A stretch of 64,000 nt of DNA from Parasegetibacter sp. NRK P23 (lineage in GTDB: Bacteria > Bacteroidota > Bacteroidia > Chitinophagales > Chitinophagaceae), in assembly GCF_023721715.1 (NCBI RefSeq), contig NZ_JAMDLG010000007.1, positions 1-64,000 on the forward strand. Direction: 5' to 3'. Shown here piece by piece: positions 16,098 through 23,417 of the stretch (position 1 is the stretch's first letter; each line of letters starts with the position of its first letter). The position numbers were made by a program, and so were the translations under genes. Under the pieces are notes generated by a model. That model was not told the origin of the DNA. It did not search any database and saw only the letters and a program-made list of their open reading frames with translations.

Positions 16098-17036
16098 TTA
16101 AAAACTGGTGGCGAATCCGACGCCGAGCAGTGATTTGATCTGCGTTCCCCAGCGCGATCCTTCCGGCTTCAGCGCGTCATCATCATAAATAATATCGAGG
16201 TTATAAGTAACCTGCAGCCATTTGTTTACTTTGAGTGCCAATAAGTTAGTGAAGAATACGTCTACATTGGCCGGGTTGTTCCGGTAATTCGAAAAGAGGT
16301 CGAGCCTTCCTTTGTAGCTGATGTTCTTCGCGAGTTCTTTGTTGTAATTCGCCGTAAGGAATCCACCGATCTCGTAGCGGTAGGTGCTGCCAGGCTCCAC
16401 GCCATACAGTTCGGCCAGCCTGTTGGTGCGGCGGCTTACGATGATCCACCGCGAGGAAGCAGGGGAAAGAAATACACTGAACGTATTATTGGGCCGCCAT
16501 TCAATACCGGGTGAGAGCAATAAGTTGGCGGGCGCAAGGAAGCTGGACGACAGTTCGCTGGTATCGGCGCCGGCGGCTGTTTTAAAGTAGCGGTAGCCAT
16601 CGGTGAGCTGCGTCCGGAAATTGCCCATTACGGTGAAAAACCAAACGCCGGAGGTATCCAGTTGGCGGCCGTATTTGGAAAGTACATCAAAGCGGTCATC
16701 ATTCTTCCGGAACCCAGTGGAGGTGGTGTTCACCATACCATAGTTCACATCGAAATTATTATCGAAGAAGTTCTTTCCATTTTTATACAATGCCTGGTAG
16801 TTGAGGAAAAGATTGTTGGCGAAAGTGAATTTATCCGCGCCTGCCGACCAGTTGGAAGAACTCCCCTGCGATAAGTTGATATTCAGCAATCCTTTCTGCA
16901 TCCATCCTTCCGGTTGTTCATTGGGTTTGGTCACGTTTTTTGACGCATCTTCCCTCAGTTTTTTAACGGTGGCATCTTGTGCTGAAAGGGAAAGAGATAG
17001 GAGCAGTACAAAGGCGGAAAGGCCGGTCAGTTTCAT
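16098..17036 (-). CDS. DUF3078 family outer-membrane-like protein
   Basis: A 312-residue protein with a clear signal peptide (LSLSLSAQ, residues 12-19). After a charged linker it shows GWMQKGLLNINLSQGSSSNWSAGAD, the DUF3078 opening, followed by about ten alternating amphipathic beta strands rich in aromatic residues and ending in Phe (GVGFATSF). This pattern suggests a small outer-membrane beta barrel. DUF3078 proteins are common in Bacteroidota and have no assigned function. scpA follows 17 bases downstream, probably on the same transcript. The promoter box and a strong hairpin lie directly upstream (17059-17090). Confidence 0.85.
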   Translation of the reverse strand: MKLTGLSAFVLLLSLSLSAQDATVKKLREDASKNVTKPNEQPEGWMQKGLLNINLSQGSSSNWSAGADKFTFANNLFLNYQALYKNGKNFFDNNFDVNYGMVNTTSTGFRKNDDRFDVLSKYGRQLDTSGVWFFTVMGNFRTQLTDGYRYFKTAAGADTSELSSSFLAPANLLLSPGIEWRPNNTFSVFLSPASSRWIIVSRRTNRLAELYGVEPGSTYRYEIGGFLTANYNKELAKNISYKGRLDLFSNYRNNPANVDVFFTNLLALKVNKWLQVTYNLDIIYDDDALKPEGSRWGTQIKSLLGVGFATSF

Positions 17037-17058
17037 GGTATCCTGTTTAATGAAAAGA

Positions 17059-17079
17059 GGCCGCCTTTGGTAGGCGGCC
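17059..17079 (-). terminator. GC-rich hairpin after mscL and just ahead of DUF3078
   Basis: GGCCGCCT (17059-17066) pairs perfectly with AGGCGGCC (17072-17079) around a five-base loop. On the minus strand the stem is followed by TCTTTTC, consistent with a modest intrinsic terminator for mscL. Because the DUF3078 promoter box lies immediately upstream (17083-17090), the hairpin could instead form at the 5' end of the DUF3078 transcript. Confidence 0.6.
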
Positions 17080-17082
17080 CCG

Positions 17083-17090
17083 CAAAAATA
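17083..17090 (-). promoter_or_regulatory. Bacteroidota -7 box (TATTTTTG) for DUF3078-scpA
   Basis: TATTTTTG followed by CGGGG reads towards the DUF3078 gene and abuts the GC-rich hairpin. The ATG is about 46 bases further on, leaving a leader that would begin with the hairpin. Confidence 0.4.
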
Positions 17091-17120
17091 GCAATTGAAC
17101 GGAAGGATAGAAAGCCGTTC

Positions 17121-17504
17121 TTATTTTTTTCTGAGTTCGTCGCGGATCTCCATGAGTAGTTTTTCCGATGCCGTGGGCGCTGGTGGCGCTGCCGGTGCTT
17201 CTGCTTCCTTCTTCCTCATCCTGTTGATGGTACGTACCAGCATAAAAAGCACAAAAGCCACGATGATGAAGTTGATGACCGCTGAAATGAACATGCCGTA
17301 CTTTACAGCGCCGAACATGGTAAGGTCCTGCAGGTCGGAAAGGTTCAATGCGTTCAATGCAGGTGTAAGCAACAGCGGTGTAATGATATCATCGGTCAAA
17401 GATTTCACGATGTTGTTGAAAGCGCCGCCGATGATTACACCGATCGCCAGGTCAAGCATATTGCCCCTTACGGCGAAGTCTTTAAATTCCTTGACGAATC
17501 CCAT
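17121..17504 (-). CDS. mscL: Large-conductance mechanosensitive channel
   Basis: A 127-residue inner-membrane channel that opens under hypo-osmotic shock. It starts with the typical N-terminal amphipathic helix MGFVKEFKDFAVRGN, followed by TM1 with the pore motif DLAIGVIIGGAFNNIVKSL, a short periplasmic loop, TM2 (INFIIVAFVLFMLVRTIN) and a charged C-terminal helix after an Ala/Pro linker. I chose the ATG at 17504 because upstream in-frame sequence gives a non-homologous 43-residue extension running into the divergent EamA gene. A hairpin terminator lies 42 bases downstream. Confidence 0.95.
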   Translation of the reverse strand: MGFVKEFKDFAVRGNMLDLAIGVIIGGAFNNIVKSLTDDIITPLLLTPALNALNLSDLQDLTMFGAVKYGMFISAVINFIIVAFVLFMLVRTINRMRKKEAEAPAAPPAPTASEKLLMEIRDELRKK

Positions 17505-17619
17505 ATGGTAATTGTTTAAAGGTGAATAATGAATGGTCAGGTAAATTACGGCCTTTCCATTGAAATTGTTTTCACCAGCACAGCAAAAAATCTGCCTACC
17601 TTCGTATCCTTTCAATCGT

Positions 17620-18501
17620 ATGCAGGACAACAAATGGATGAACTGGGTCCTTTTTATAGGGCTTTCAGTAATATGGGGCAGTTCGTTTCAACTCATGAAA
17701 ACGGGTATGGAAGCGCTTTCCGCTTACCAGGTGGCGGCCCTCAGGATGGCGAGCGCAGGTATTGTATTGCTGCCATTTTTCATCCGGGCCCTTCGCAACA
17801 TTCCCAAACAAAAGATCGTTTTAATCGTGTGGTCGGGCTTACTGGGTAATTTTTTCCCTTCCTTTCTGTTCTGCATAGCCGAAACCAGGATCGATAGCGC
17901 ACTGGCCGGTATCCTGAACGCGTTAACGCCGCTGTTCACCATATTGGTAAGTGTTTCTTTCTTTCAGGCGAAAGTATCTTGGAACAAATGGCTCGGGGTG
18001 AGTATCGGCTTTATTGGATTGTGCTTATTGTTTCTGTCTAAAGGTGTTCCCGATCTCTCTTATGTTTCTTACTCATCGCTGGTATTGGTGGCCACCATCT
18101 GTTATGGGCTGAACGTAAACCTGGTGAGCAGGCATTTACAGGGCATCGATTCCATTCATATCGCTTCTGCCGCATTGGGTTTTCTTTTGCTTCCTGCGCT
18201 GCTGACTCTTTTTATCAGCGGGTATTTCAACCACGATTTTACAGCTACTCCGGTATTGTTTTCCACAGGTGCCTCGGTTGTATTGGGTGCATTGGGAACG
18301 GCGCTGGCTTCTATCCTTTTTTATATGCTGGTGAAGCGCGCGGGGGTGATTTTCTCTTCCATGGTTACTTACGGCATCCCGTTCGTGGCGTTGATCTGGG
18401 GCTTTCTTGCCCACGAAGAGATTACGTTACTGCAGATCGGATGCCTGGGGATTATACTGGCGGGGGTATGGGTGACGAATAAGAAGATAAAGGGAGCCTG
18501 A
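17620..18501 (+). CDS. EamA/DMT-family transporter
   Basis: A 293-residue inner-membrane protein with about ten transmembrane helices, arranged as two EamA repeats (about 5-140 and 155-288). Recognisable segments are VIWGSSFQLMKTGME in the first repeat and FYMLVKRAGVIFSSMVTYGIPFVALIWGFLAHEE in the second. The drug/metabolite transporter superfamily exports metabolites, amino acids or toxic compounds; the substrate cannot be read from sequence. The ATG at 17620 gives the usual family N terminus (MQDNKWMNWVLF); an upstream ATG would add 20 polar residues from the promoter region. A strong bidirectional terminator follows. Confidence 0.88.
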   Translation: MQDNKWMNWVLFIGLSVIWGSSFQLMKTGMEALSAYQVAALRMASAGIVLLPFFIRALRNIPKQKIVLIVWSGLLGNFFPSFLFCIAETRIDSALAGILNALTPLFTILVSVSFFQAKVSWNKWLGVSIGFIGLCLLFLSKGVPDLSYVSYSSLVLVATICYGLNVNLVSRHLQGIDSIHIASAALGFLLLPALLTLFISGYFNHDFTATPVLFSTGASVVLGALGTALASILFYMLVKRAGVIFSSMVTYGIPFVALIWGFLAHEEITLLQIGCLGIILAGVWVTNKKIKGA

Positions 18502-18512
18502 CTGCTATGATC

Positions 18513-18564
18513 TTCTTATACGAATAAGCCCCTGTGTTGAAGCAGGGGCTTATTCGTATAAGAA
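18513..18564. terminator. Bidirectional terminator, perfect 22-bp stem
   Basis: The arms 18513-18534 and 18543-18564 are perfectly complementary over 22 bases around an eight-base loop. The stem core is AAGCCCCTG/CAGGGGCTT. It lies between the convergent EamA (+) and transketolase (-) genes and begins 12 bases after the EamA stop. A/T-rich stem ends provide partial U-tracts on both strands. Confidence 0.8.
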
Positions 18565-18579
18565 AGTGATCAGTCGTTT

Positions 18580-19416
18580 TTAGTAGTCGCCAAGTGTTTC
18601 TGGCAACTGGGCCAAAGCCTTAGCGAGTTGTTCATCGTTTGGAGCGATACCGTGCCATTCGTGGCTGCCTTCCATAAAGTCGACGCCGCTTCCCATAGCG
18701 GTCACCATCAGGATCACGACGGGTTTTCCTTTACCGGTAAGGCTTTTGGCTTTATCCAGTGCGGCCACCACTTCATCCATATCGTTACCCTTTTCGAGGT
18801 GAACGATTTCCCAGCCGAAGGCGGCGAATTTAGCGGCGAGGTCGCCAAGGCTCAATACTTTGCTGGTGGGCCCATCAATTTGCTGACCGTTCCAGTCGAT
18901 GGTGGAGATCAGGTTGTCCACTTTATTGTGGGCGGCGAACATAATCGCTTCCCATACCTGTCCTTCCTGGAGTTCTCCGTCTCCATGGAGGGAGTACACC
19001 AGTTGCGGGTCGTTGTTCAGTTTTTTTGTAAGCGCCGCGCCGATGGCCACGCTCATGCCCTGGCCCAGGGAGCCGGAGGCGATTCTCACGCCGGGCAGGT
19101 GCTCGTGGGTGGCGGGGTGGCCTTGCAGGCGGGAGTTCAGTTTTCGGAAAGTGGCCAGTTCTTTTACGTCAAAATACCCGGCTCTTGCGAGGGTTGAATA
19201 AAATAAAGGTGAAATATGTCCGTTAGATAAGAAGAACAAATCCTCGCCCCTGGCGTCCATATTGAAGGCCGGATCATGTTTCATCTGTTGAAAGTAGAGG
19301 GCCGTAAGAAAATCGGCGCAGCCGAGAGAGCCACCGGGGTGGCCACTGGCGCAGCCGTGAACCATTCTTACGATGTCTCTGCGGATTTGGGTTGCAATGT
19401 CTTTTAAAGCTGGCAT
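18580..19416 (-). CDS. Transketolase, N-terminal (TPP pyrophosphate) subunit
   Basis: A 278-residue protein matching only the N-terminal third to half of transketolase. It has MVHGCASGHPGGSLGCADFL, LSNGHISPLFYSTLARAGYF, ASGSLGQGMSVAIGAAL and the TPP-binding HGDGELQEGQVWEA followed by IDWNGQQIDGPT. Split transketolases work as a complex of this subunit with a pyrimidine/C-terminal subunit, transferring two-carbon units in the pentose phosphate pathway. The partner gene is not adjacent: downstream is the terminator and EamA, upstream the divergent WecA-like gene. The protein ends naturally with LGDY, so this is a real split gene, not a truncation. A TAGTTTTG box lies 22 bases upstream. Confidence 0.92.
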   Translation of the reverse strand: MPALKDIATQIRRDIVRMVHGCASGHPGGSLGCADFLTALYFQQMKHDPAFNMDARGEDLFFLSNGHISPLFYSTLARAGYFDVKELATFRKLNSRLQGHPATHEHLPGVRIASGSLGQGMSVAIGAALTKKLNNDPQLVYSLHGDGELQEGQVWEAIMFAAHNKVDNLISTIDWNGQQIDGPTSKVLSLGDLAAKFAAFGWEIVHLEKGNDMDEVVAALDKAKSLTGKGKPVVILMVTAMGSGVDFMEGSHEWHGIAPNDEQLAKALAQLPETLGDY

Positions 19417-19438
19417 GTTCGTTTTGTTTTGAAGATTA

Positions 19439-19446
19439 CAAAACTA
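19439..19446 (-). promoter_or_regulatory. Bacteroidota -7 box (TAGTTTTG) for the transketolase subunit
   Basis: TAGTTTTG reads towards the transketolase subunit gene, 22 bases before its ATG, in the 200-base divergent gap with the WecA-like gene. Confidence 0.4.
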
Positions 19447-19587
19447 AGGTATTACAATTTTAAATGTATTAAGAAATTGAACGTGCGGGCCTGGTTTTTG
19501 CAGGTGGTGTTTTGACGGATGTAGGTGATTTTGTGTAGAAGGCCACAATTAATGGCATGTTAATGGGCAGTTAGGATTTTAAGTTAT

Positions 19588-19595
19588 AATTTTGT
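19588..19595 (+). promoter_or_regulatory. Bacteroidota -7 box (TAATTTTG) for the WecA-like gene
   Basis: TAATTTTG lies 22 bases before the WecA-like ATG and matches TAnnTTTG. The 200-base divergent gap is AT-rich and holds nothing else recognisable. Confidence 0.4.
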
Positions 19596-19617
19596 TCACG
19601 TATATATCCACAACCGC

Positions 19618-20742
19618 ATGTTTGATGTAATACTCTCACTCTCTCTTTCCTTTGCAATCACATTCTTATCCATACCTGTCATTATCCGGGTGGCGGAGAT
19701 GAAAAAATTATTTGATGTTCCCGATGCCAGAAAAGTACACATCAATCCGATTCCTTCACTGGGGGGACTGGGTATTTTCGCTGGATTTATCCTGGCTATA
19801 CTCATCAGCCTGCCTCCGGGAAGCGCGCCGGAATTTCAGTATTACATTGCTGCGGCTTTTATCATCTTTTTCCTGGGTATTAAGGACGATATCCTGGTGA
19901 TCTCTCCTGTGAAGAAGTTCATCGGGCAATTGCTGGCCGCTTTCATCATAGTGTATAAAGGTGGTGTTCAGATCAAAAGCATGCACGGTTTCCTGGGGGT
20001 TTACGATATGCCGGAAATGTTCAGCCTGGCGCTCACTTACTTCACGATCATCGTGATCATCAACTCTTTCAACCTCATTGACGGTATAGACGGCCTGGCC
20101 GGAAGTCTGGCGGTGCTGGCCGCTTCGCTCTTCGGACTTTATTTTATCGCGGTGGAACAAACCAGTTATGCGATTCTTTCTTTCGCCTTGTCCGGCAGCA
20201 TGCTGGCTTTCCTAATTTTTAATTTCAGCCCCGCCCGGATTTTTATGGGCGATACCGGTTCCCTGCTAACAGGATTGGTGGCGGCCATCCTCGTTATTAA
20301 ATTCATCAATGTTTCCGACCAGAGCTCGGCCCTTCCGGTGCCAGCGGCTCCTGCGGTTGGTTTCTCCATTCTTATCATTCCCCTGGTGGATACATTGCGG
20401 GTATTCAGCGTACGCATGTTGCACAGGCGCTCCCCGTTCAGTCCCGACAGGAACCATGTGCACCATTTATTGCTGGATTATGGTATGACGCACCGCACCA
20501 TTACGCTTGTACTGGTATCGCTGAACATCGTATTTATTATGATCGCCACTTTCCTGGGGCAACTGATTGGTTGTACGGCAACAATATGCACCATGATCGC
20601 CCTGGCTTACGGAAGTTTCTCCATTGCCTGGTACTACAAGCCACGTCCGCGCTTTTTTGTGGCCAAAACCAAAGAGCAGGAAGAAGCCACGCTTATCGCG
20701 AAACGTTCCCTTTTTACTTTCACGAAAGAAAAACTGCAATAG
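19618..20742 (+). CDS. WecA/TagO-like undecaprenyl-phosphate sugar-1-phosphate transferase
   Basis: A 374-residue polytopic inner-membrane enzyme of the MraY/WecA family with about 11 helices. Family motifs are visible: HINPIPSLGGLGIF, GIKDD (Mg-binding Asp pair), NSFNLIDGIDGLA, FMGDTGS and the cytoplasmic HRRSPFSPDRNHVHHLLLD loop, whose HxHH form marks WecA/TagO rather than MraY. The family moves a sugar 1-phosphate, often GlcNAc-1-P, onto undecaprenyl phosphate to start O-antigen, capsule or other surface glycans. No glycosyltransferase neighbours are present, so the glycan is unknown. frr follows after 55 bases. Confidence 0.9.
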   Translation: MFDVILSLSLSFAITFLSIPVIIRVAEMKKLFDVPDARKVHINPIPSLGGLGIFAGFILAILISLPPGSAPEFQYYIAAAFIIFFLGIKDDILVISPVKKFIGQLLAAFIIVYKGGVQIKSMHGFLGVYDMPEMFSLALTYFTIIVIINSFNLIDGIDGLAGSLAVLAASLFGLYFIAVEQTSYAILSFALSGSMLAFLIFNFSPARIFMGDTGSLLTGLVAAILVIKFINVSDQSSALPVPAAPAVGFSILIIPLVDTLRVFSVRMLHRRSPFSPDRNHVHHLLLDYGMTHRTITLVLVSLNIVFIMIATFLGQLIGCTATICTMIALAYGSFSIAWYYKPRPRFFVAKTKEQEEATLIAKRSLFTFTKEKLQ

Positions 20743-20769
20743 GTTCGGGCATAATTGCAAGGTGTTCAG

Positions 20770-20777
20770 TAGCTTTG
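20770..20777 (+). promoter_or_regulatory. Bacteroidota -7 box (TAGCTTTG) for frr
   Basis: TAGCTTTG followed by C lies 20 bases before the frr ATG and matches TAnnTTTG. No TTG is found at the normal -33 distance. Confidence 0.4.
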
Positions 20778-20797
20778 CTCCGCACAACTGAATCTAT

Positions 20798-21361
20798 ATG
20801 TCTGAAGAATTATCCATGATACTAGACGATGCGAAGGAAACCATGCACAAGGCCCTTGAGCATCTGGAACAGGAATTAGGTAAGATCCGCGCCGGAAAAG
20901 CCAACCCGCAAATGCTGGACGGTATTCACGTGGATTATTATGGAAGTCCCACCATTTTGAACCAGGTGGCCAACGTAAGCGTGATGGATGCCCGCACCCT
21001 TACGATCCAGCCCTGGGAAAGGAACATGATTCAGCCCATCGAGCGTGCCATCATGGCCGCCAACATCGGTGTTACCCCTCAGAACGATGGTAACGTGATC
21101 CGCATATTTCTCCCGCCACTCACGGAAGAACGCCGCCGCGAACTCGTAAAAAGAGCCGCCGGTGAAGGTGAAAGCTGCAAAGTGGCCATCCGGAACATCC
21201 GCAGGGATGCCATTGAACAGGTGAAAAAATTGCAGAAAGATGGTTTGAGCGAAGACGCCGCGAAAGATGCTGAAAAAGACATCCAGGACCTCACCGACAA
21301 GCACATCGCCATCGTGGAGAAGCATCTTGGGGTGAAAGAAAAAGAGATCATGGCGGTATAA
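20798..21361 (+). CDS. frr: Ribosome recycling factor
   Basis: A 187-residue factor that, with EF-G, splits post-termination ribosomes. It matches RRF over its full length: LEQELGKIRAGKANPQMLDGIHVDYYG, the beta-domain with DARTLTIQPWERNMIQPIERAI and NIGVTPQNDGNVIRIFLPPLTEERRRELVKRAA, and the final coiled arm DLTDKHIAIVEKHLGVKEKEIMAV. In many bacteria pyrH precedes frr; here a WecA-like gene does. It is convergent with the PPK2 gene with only seven bases between stop codons. Confidence 0.97.
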   Translation: MSEELSMILDDAKETMHKALEHLEQELGKIRAGKANPQMLDGIHVDYYGSPTILNQVANVSVMDARTLTIQPWERNMIQPIERAIMAANIGVTPQNDGNVIRIFLPPLTEERRRELVKRAAGEGESCKVAIRNIRRDAIEQVKKLQKDGLSEDAAKDAEKDIQDLTDKHIAIVEKHLGVKEKEIMAV

Positions 21362-21368
21362 TCCGGTC

Positions 21369-22250
21369 TCACTCGTTCAGCAACATCGCTTTGGCTTTCT
21401 CTAATTCAGCTTTGGTTTCCGCACTTACTTCGGGATAGGTCAGTTTTAATTTTTTAAACTGGTCACCTAATATTTCCGCGATCGCCAGGCGGGTGAACCA
21501 CTTGTCGTCGGCGGGCACGATGTACCATGGCGCGAAACTGGTGCTGGTAGCGGTTATCGCGGCTTCGTAGGCCGATTGGTATTCCTCCCACAATGCCCTT
21601 TCTTTCAGGTCGCCAAAAGAGAATTTCCAGTTTTTGGAAGGGTCTTCGATCCTTTCGAGGAAACGTTTCTTTTGTTCATCCTTTGAAACGTGCAGGAATA
21701 TTTTAATGATGACGGTCCCGTTTTCAGCCAGGTTTTTCTCGAAGCGCCGGATCTGGTCCATTCGTTTTTCCCAGAATTCGGGGGTGATGTCTTTTACTGA
21801 ATCGATACCGGGAATCTTTTCGTTGAGGATGTACTCGGGGTGTACCCTGGTAACGAGTACATTTTCATAATGTGACCGGTTGAAGATGCCGATTTCACCC
21901 CGGCCGGGCAGTTCTTTGTAGTGTCTCCAGAAATAATCGTGGTCCAGCTCGGTGCTGTTGGGCACCTTGAAGTTGGCCACTTTAACGCCGGAAGGGTTCA
22001 TGCCGCTCATGATGTGCTTGATGGCGCTGTCTTTCCCGGCGGCATCCATCGCCTGTAAGACTACGAGGACACGGTATTCATCATGCGCATACAGGATGTC
22101 CTGCATCTCGGCGAGTTGTTGCTTGCTTTTTTCGAGTAGTTTTTCACCAGCGTCCTTATCGAGCGTTTTCCCGGTATAAGCAGTGGGGAATTTGCTCAGT
22201 TTGCATTTTTTCCCTTCTTTGGCGAGGAAGTCTGCGCACTTTATTTTCAT
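21369..22250 (-). CDS. Polyphosphate kinase 2 family protein
   Basis: A 293-residue cytoplasmic phosphotransferase that uses polyphosphate to phosphorylate nucleotides. The PPK2 P-loop is MDAAGKDS (68-75), and the second conserved block is GIFNRSHYENVLVTRVHPE (121-139). The lid region with RRFEKNLAENGTVIIKIFLHVSKDEQKKRF, and WYIVPADDKWFTRLAI near the C terminus are also typical. Length and motifs resemble the single-domain class III enzymes, which act on both AMP and ADP, but the class call is inference. It probably has its own transcript; lpxD starts upstream on the same strand, 39 bases away, so read-through from lpxD is possible. Confidence 0.9.
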   Translation of the reverse strand: MKIKCADFLAKEGKKCKLSKFPTAYTGKTLDKDAGEKLLEKSKQQLAEMQDILYAHDEYRVLVVLQAMDAAGKDSAIKHIMSGMNPSGVKVANFKVPNSTELDHDYFWRHYKELPGRGEIGIFNRSHYENVLVTRVHPEYILNEKIPGIDSVKDITPEFWEKRMDQIRRFEKNLAENGTVIIKIFLHVSKDEQKKRFLERIEDPSKNWKFSFGDLKERALWEEYQSAYEAAITATSTSFAPWYIVPADDKWFTRLAIAEILGDQFKKLKLTYPEVSAETKAELEKAKAMLLNE

Positions 22251-22289
22251 CTGAAGATTTTTCCTGGTTGCGCCCTCCGCGCCTTCGGG

Positions 22290-23354
22290 TTATCCTTCAC
22301 TGTTGAGAACGGAACGCTCTTCCAGCAATACTTTCACGGCTTGTTCCAGTTCTTTCAATCTTTTTTCCAGGTCGGGCAGGTTCCTGCTGAGGGCCTGGCT
22401 TCTTAACGCGCTGGTATAGTCGAAAGCAGGGCTTCCGGTCACGGCGGCGTTCGGCGTCTTGATGGTTTTGCTCACGCCGCTTTGTGCGTTGATGCGTGCG
22501 CCATCGGCGATTTGGATATGGCCCACAATACCCGCTTGTCCGCCAATCATTACATTGTTGCCCAGTTTGGTGCTGCCACTTACGCCGGCCTGGGCGGCGA
22601 TCACGGTATTGTTGCCTACTTCCACGTTGTGGGCGATTTGGATCAGGTTGTCGAGTTTCGCGCCCGATTTTACGAGTGTTGAACCAATTGTTGCACGGTC
22701 TATGGTAGCATTTGCGCCAATTTCAACATTATCTTCAATCACCACATTCCCGATCTGGGGGACTTTGCGGAAGCTGCCGTCGGATTGGGGGGCGAAGCCG
22801 AAACCATCACTGCCGATCACTGTTCCGGCATGAACGGATACATTGTTGCCTAGGCGGCAGCCATGGTAAACTTTAACACCTGGGTGAAGGATGCAATTAT
22901 CGCCAATGGTCACGTTATCACCAATGAACACCTGGGGAAATACCTTTACGTTCTTGCCCAGTTTTACATTTTCACCGATATAAGCGAAGGTGCCGATGTA
23001 ACAATTTTCTCCCATCGTAGCCGTACTGGCCACATAAGAGGGTTGCTGAATCCCGGAAAGTTGCTGCGTCATCATCTCCTGGTATTTAGAGAGCAGGGCC
23101 GCGAAAGCGGAATAGGCATCGGGAACCCGCAGCAGCGTGGCATTAATGGACTGACGCACCTGTTGGGCATCATTGATAATTACAATAGAGGCGCCTGTGG
23201 TATACAAATATTCCTCGTATTTGGGGTTGGCCAGGAAGGCCAACTGGCCGGCTTTTGCTTCCTCGATCTTACCAAAATCGTTCACGGTCGCTTCCGGGTC
23301 TCCTTCTACTTTGGCCTGGATGAGCATGGCTATTTGTGCGGCGCTGAATTGCAT
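22290..23354 (-). CDS. lpxD: UDP-3-O-(3-hydroxyacyl)glucosamine N-acyltransferase
   Basis: A 354-residue lipid A enzyme adding the N-linked acyl chain after LpxC. An N-terminal uridine-binding domain (about 1-100) includes LAFLANPKYEEYLYTTGASIVII. A left-handed beta-helix follows with GSDGFGFAP (182-190) and the catalytic His242 in IQIAHNVEVG. The C-terminal helix (SRNLPDLEKRLKELEQAVKVL) is typical. It lies 63 bases downstream of the HD-hydrolase gene, a pairing common in Bacteroidota, but lpxC-fabZ and lpxA, usually next in order, lie about 14 kb away. Confidence 0.96.
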   Translation of the reverse strand: MQFSAAQIAMLIQAKVEGDPEATVNDFGKIEEAKAGQLAFLANPKYEEYLYTTGASIVIINDAQQVRQSINATLLRVPDAYSAFAALLSKYQEMMTQQLSGIQQPSYVASTATMGENCYIGTFAYIGENVKLGKNVKVFPQVFIGDNVTIGDNCILHPGVKVYHGCRLGNNVSVHAGTVIGSDGFGFAPQSDGSFRKVPQIGNVVIEDNVEIGANATIDRATIGSTLVKSGAKLDNLIQIAHNVEVGNNTVIAAQAGVSGSTKLGNNVMIGGQAGIVGHIQIADGARINAQSGVSKTIKTPNAAVTGSPAFDYTSALRSQALSRNLPDLEKRLKELEQAVKVLLEERSVLNSEG

Positions 23355-23417
23355 AGAATATTTTATTCTTATATACTTATTTTGACAACAAACTATATTA
23401 TAACAACCGGGTCTACA

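Noticed and set aside
18580-19416. Truncated transketolase pseudogene
   Set aside because: The protein has a complete N-terminal domain, a natural end and its own promoter and terminator; it fits the known split form.
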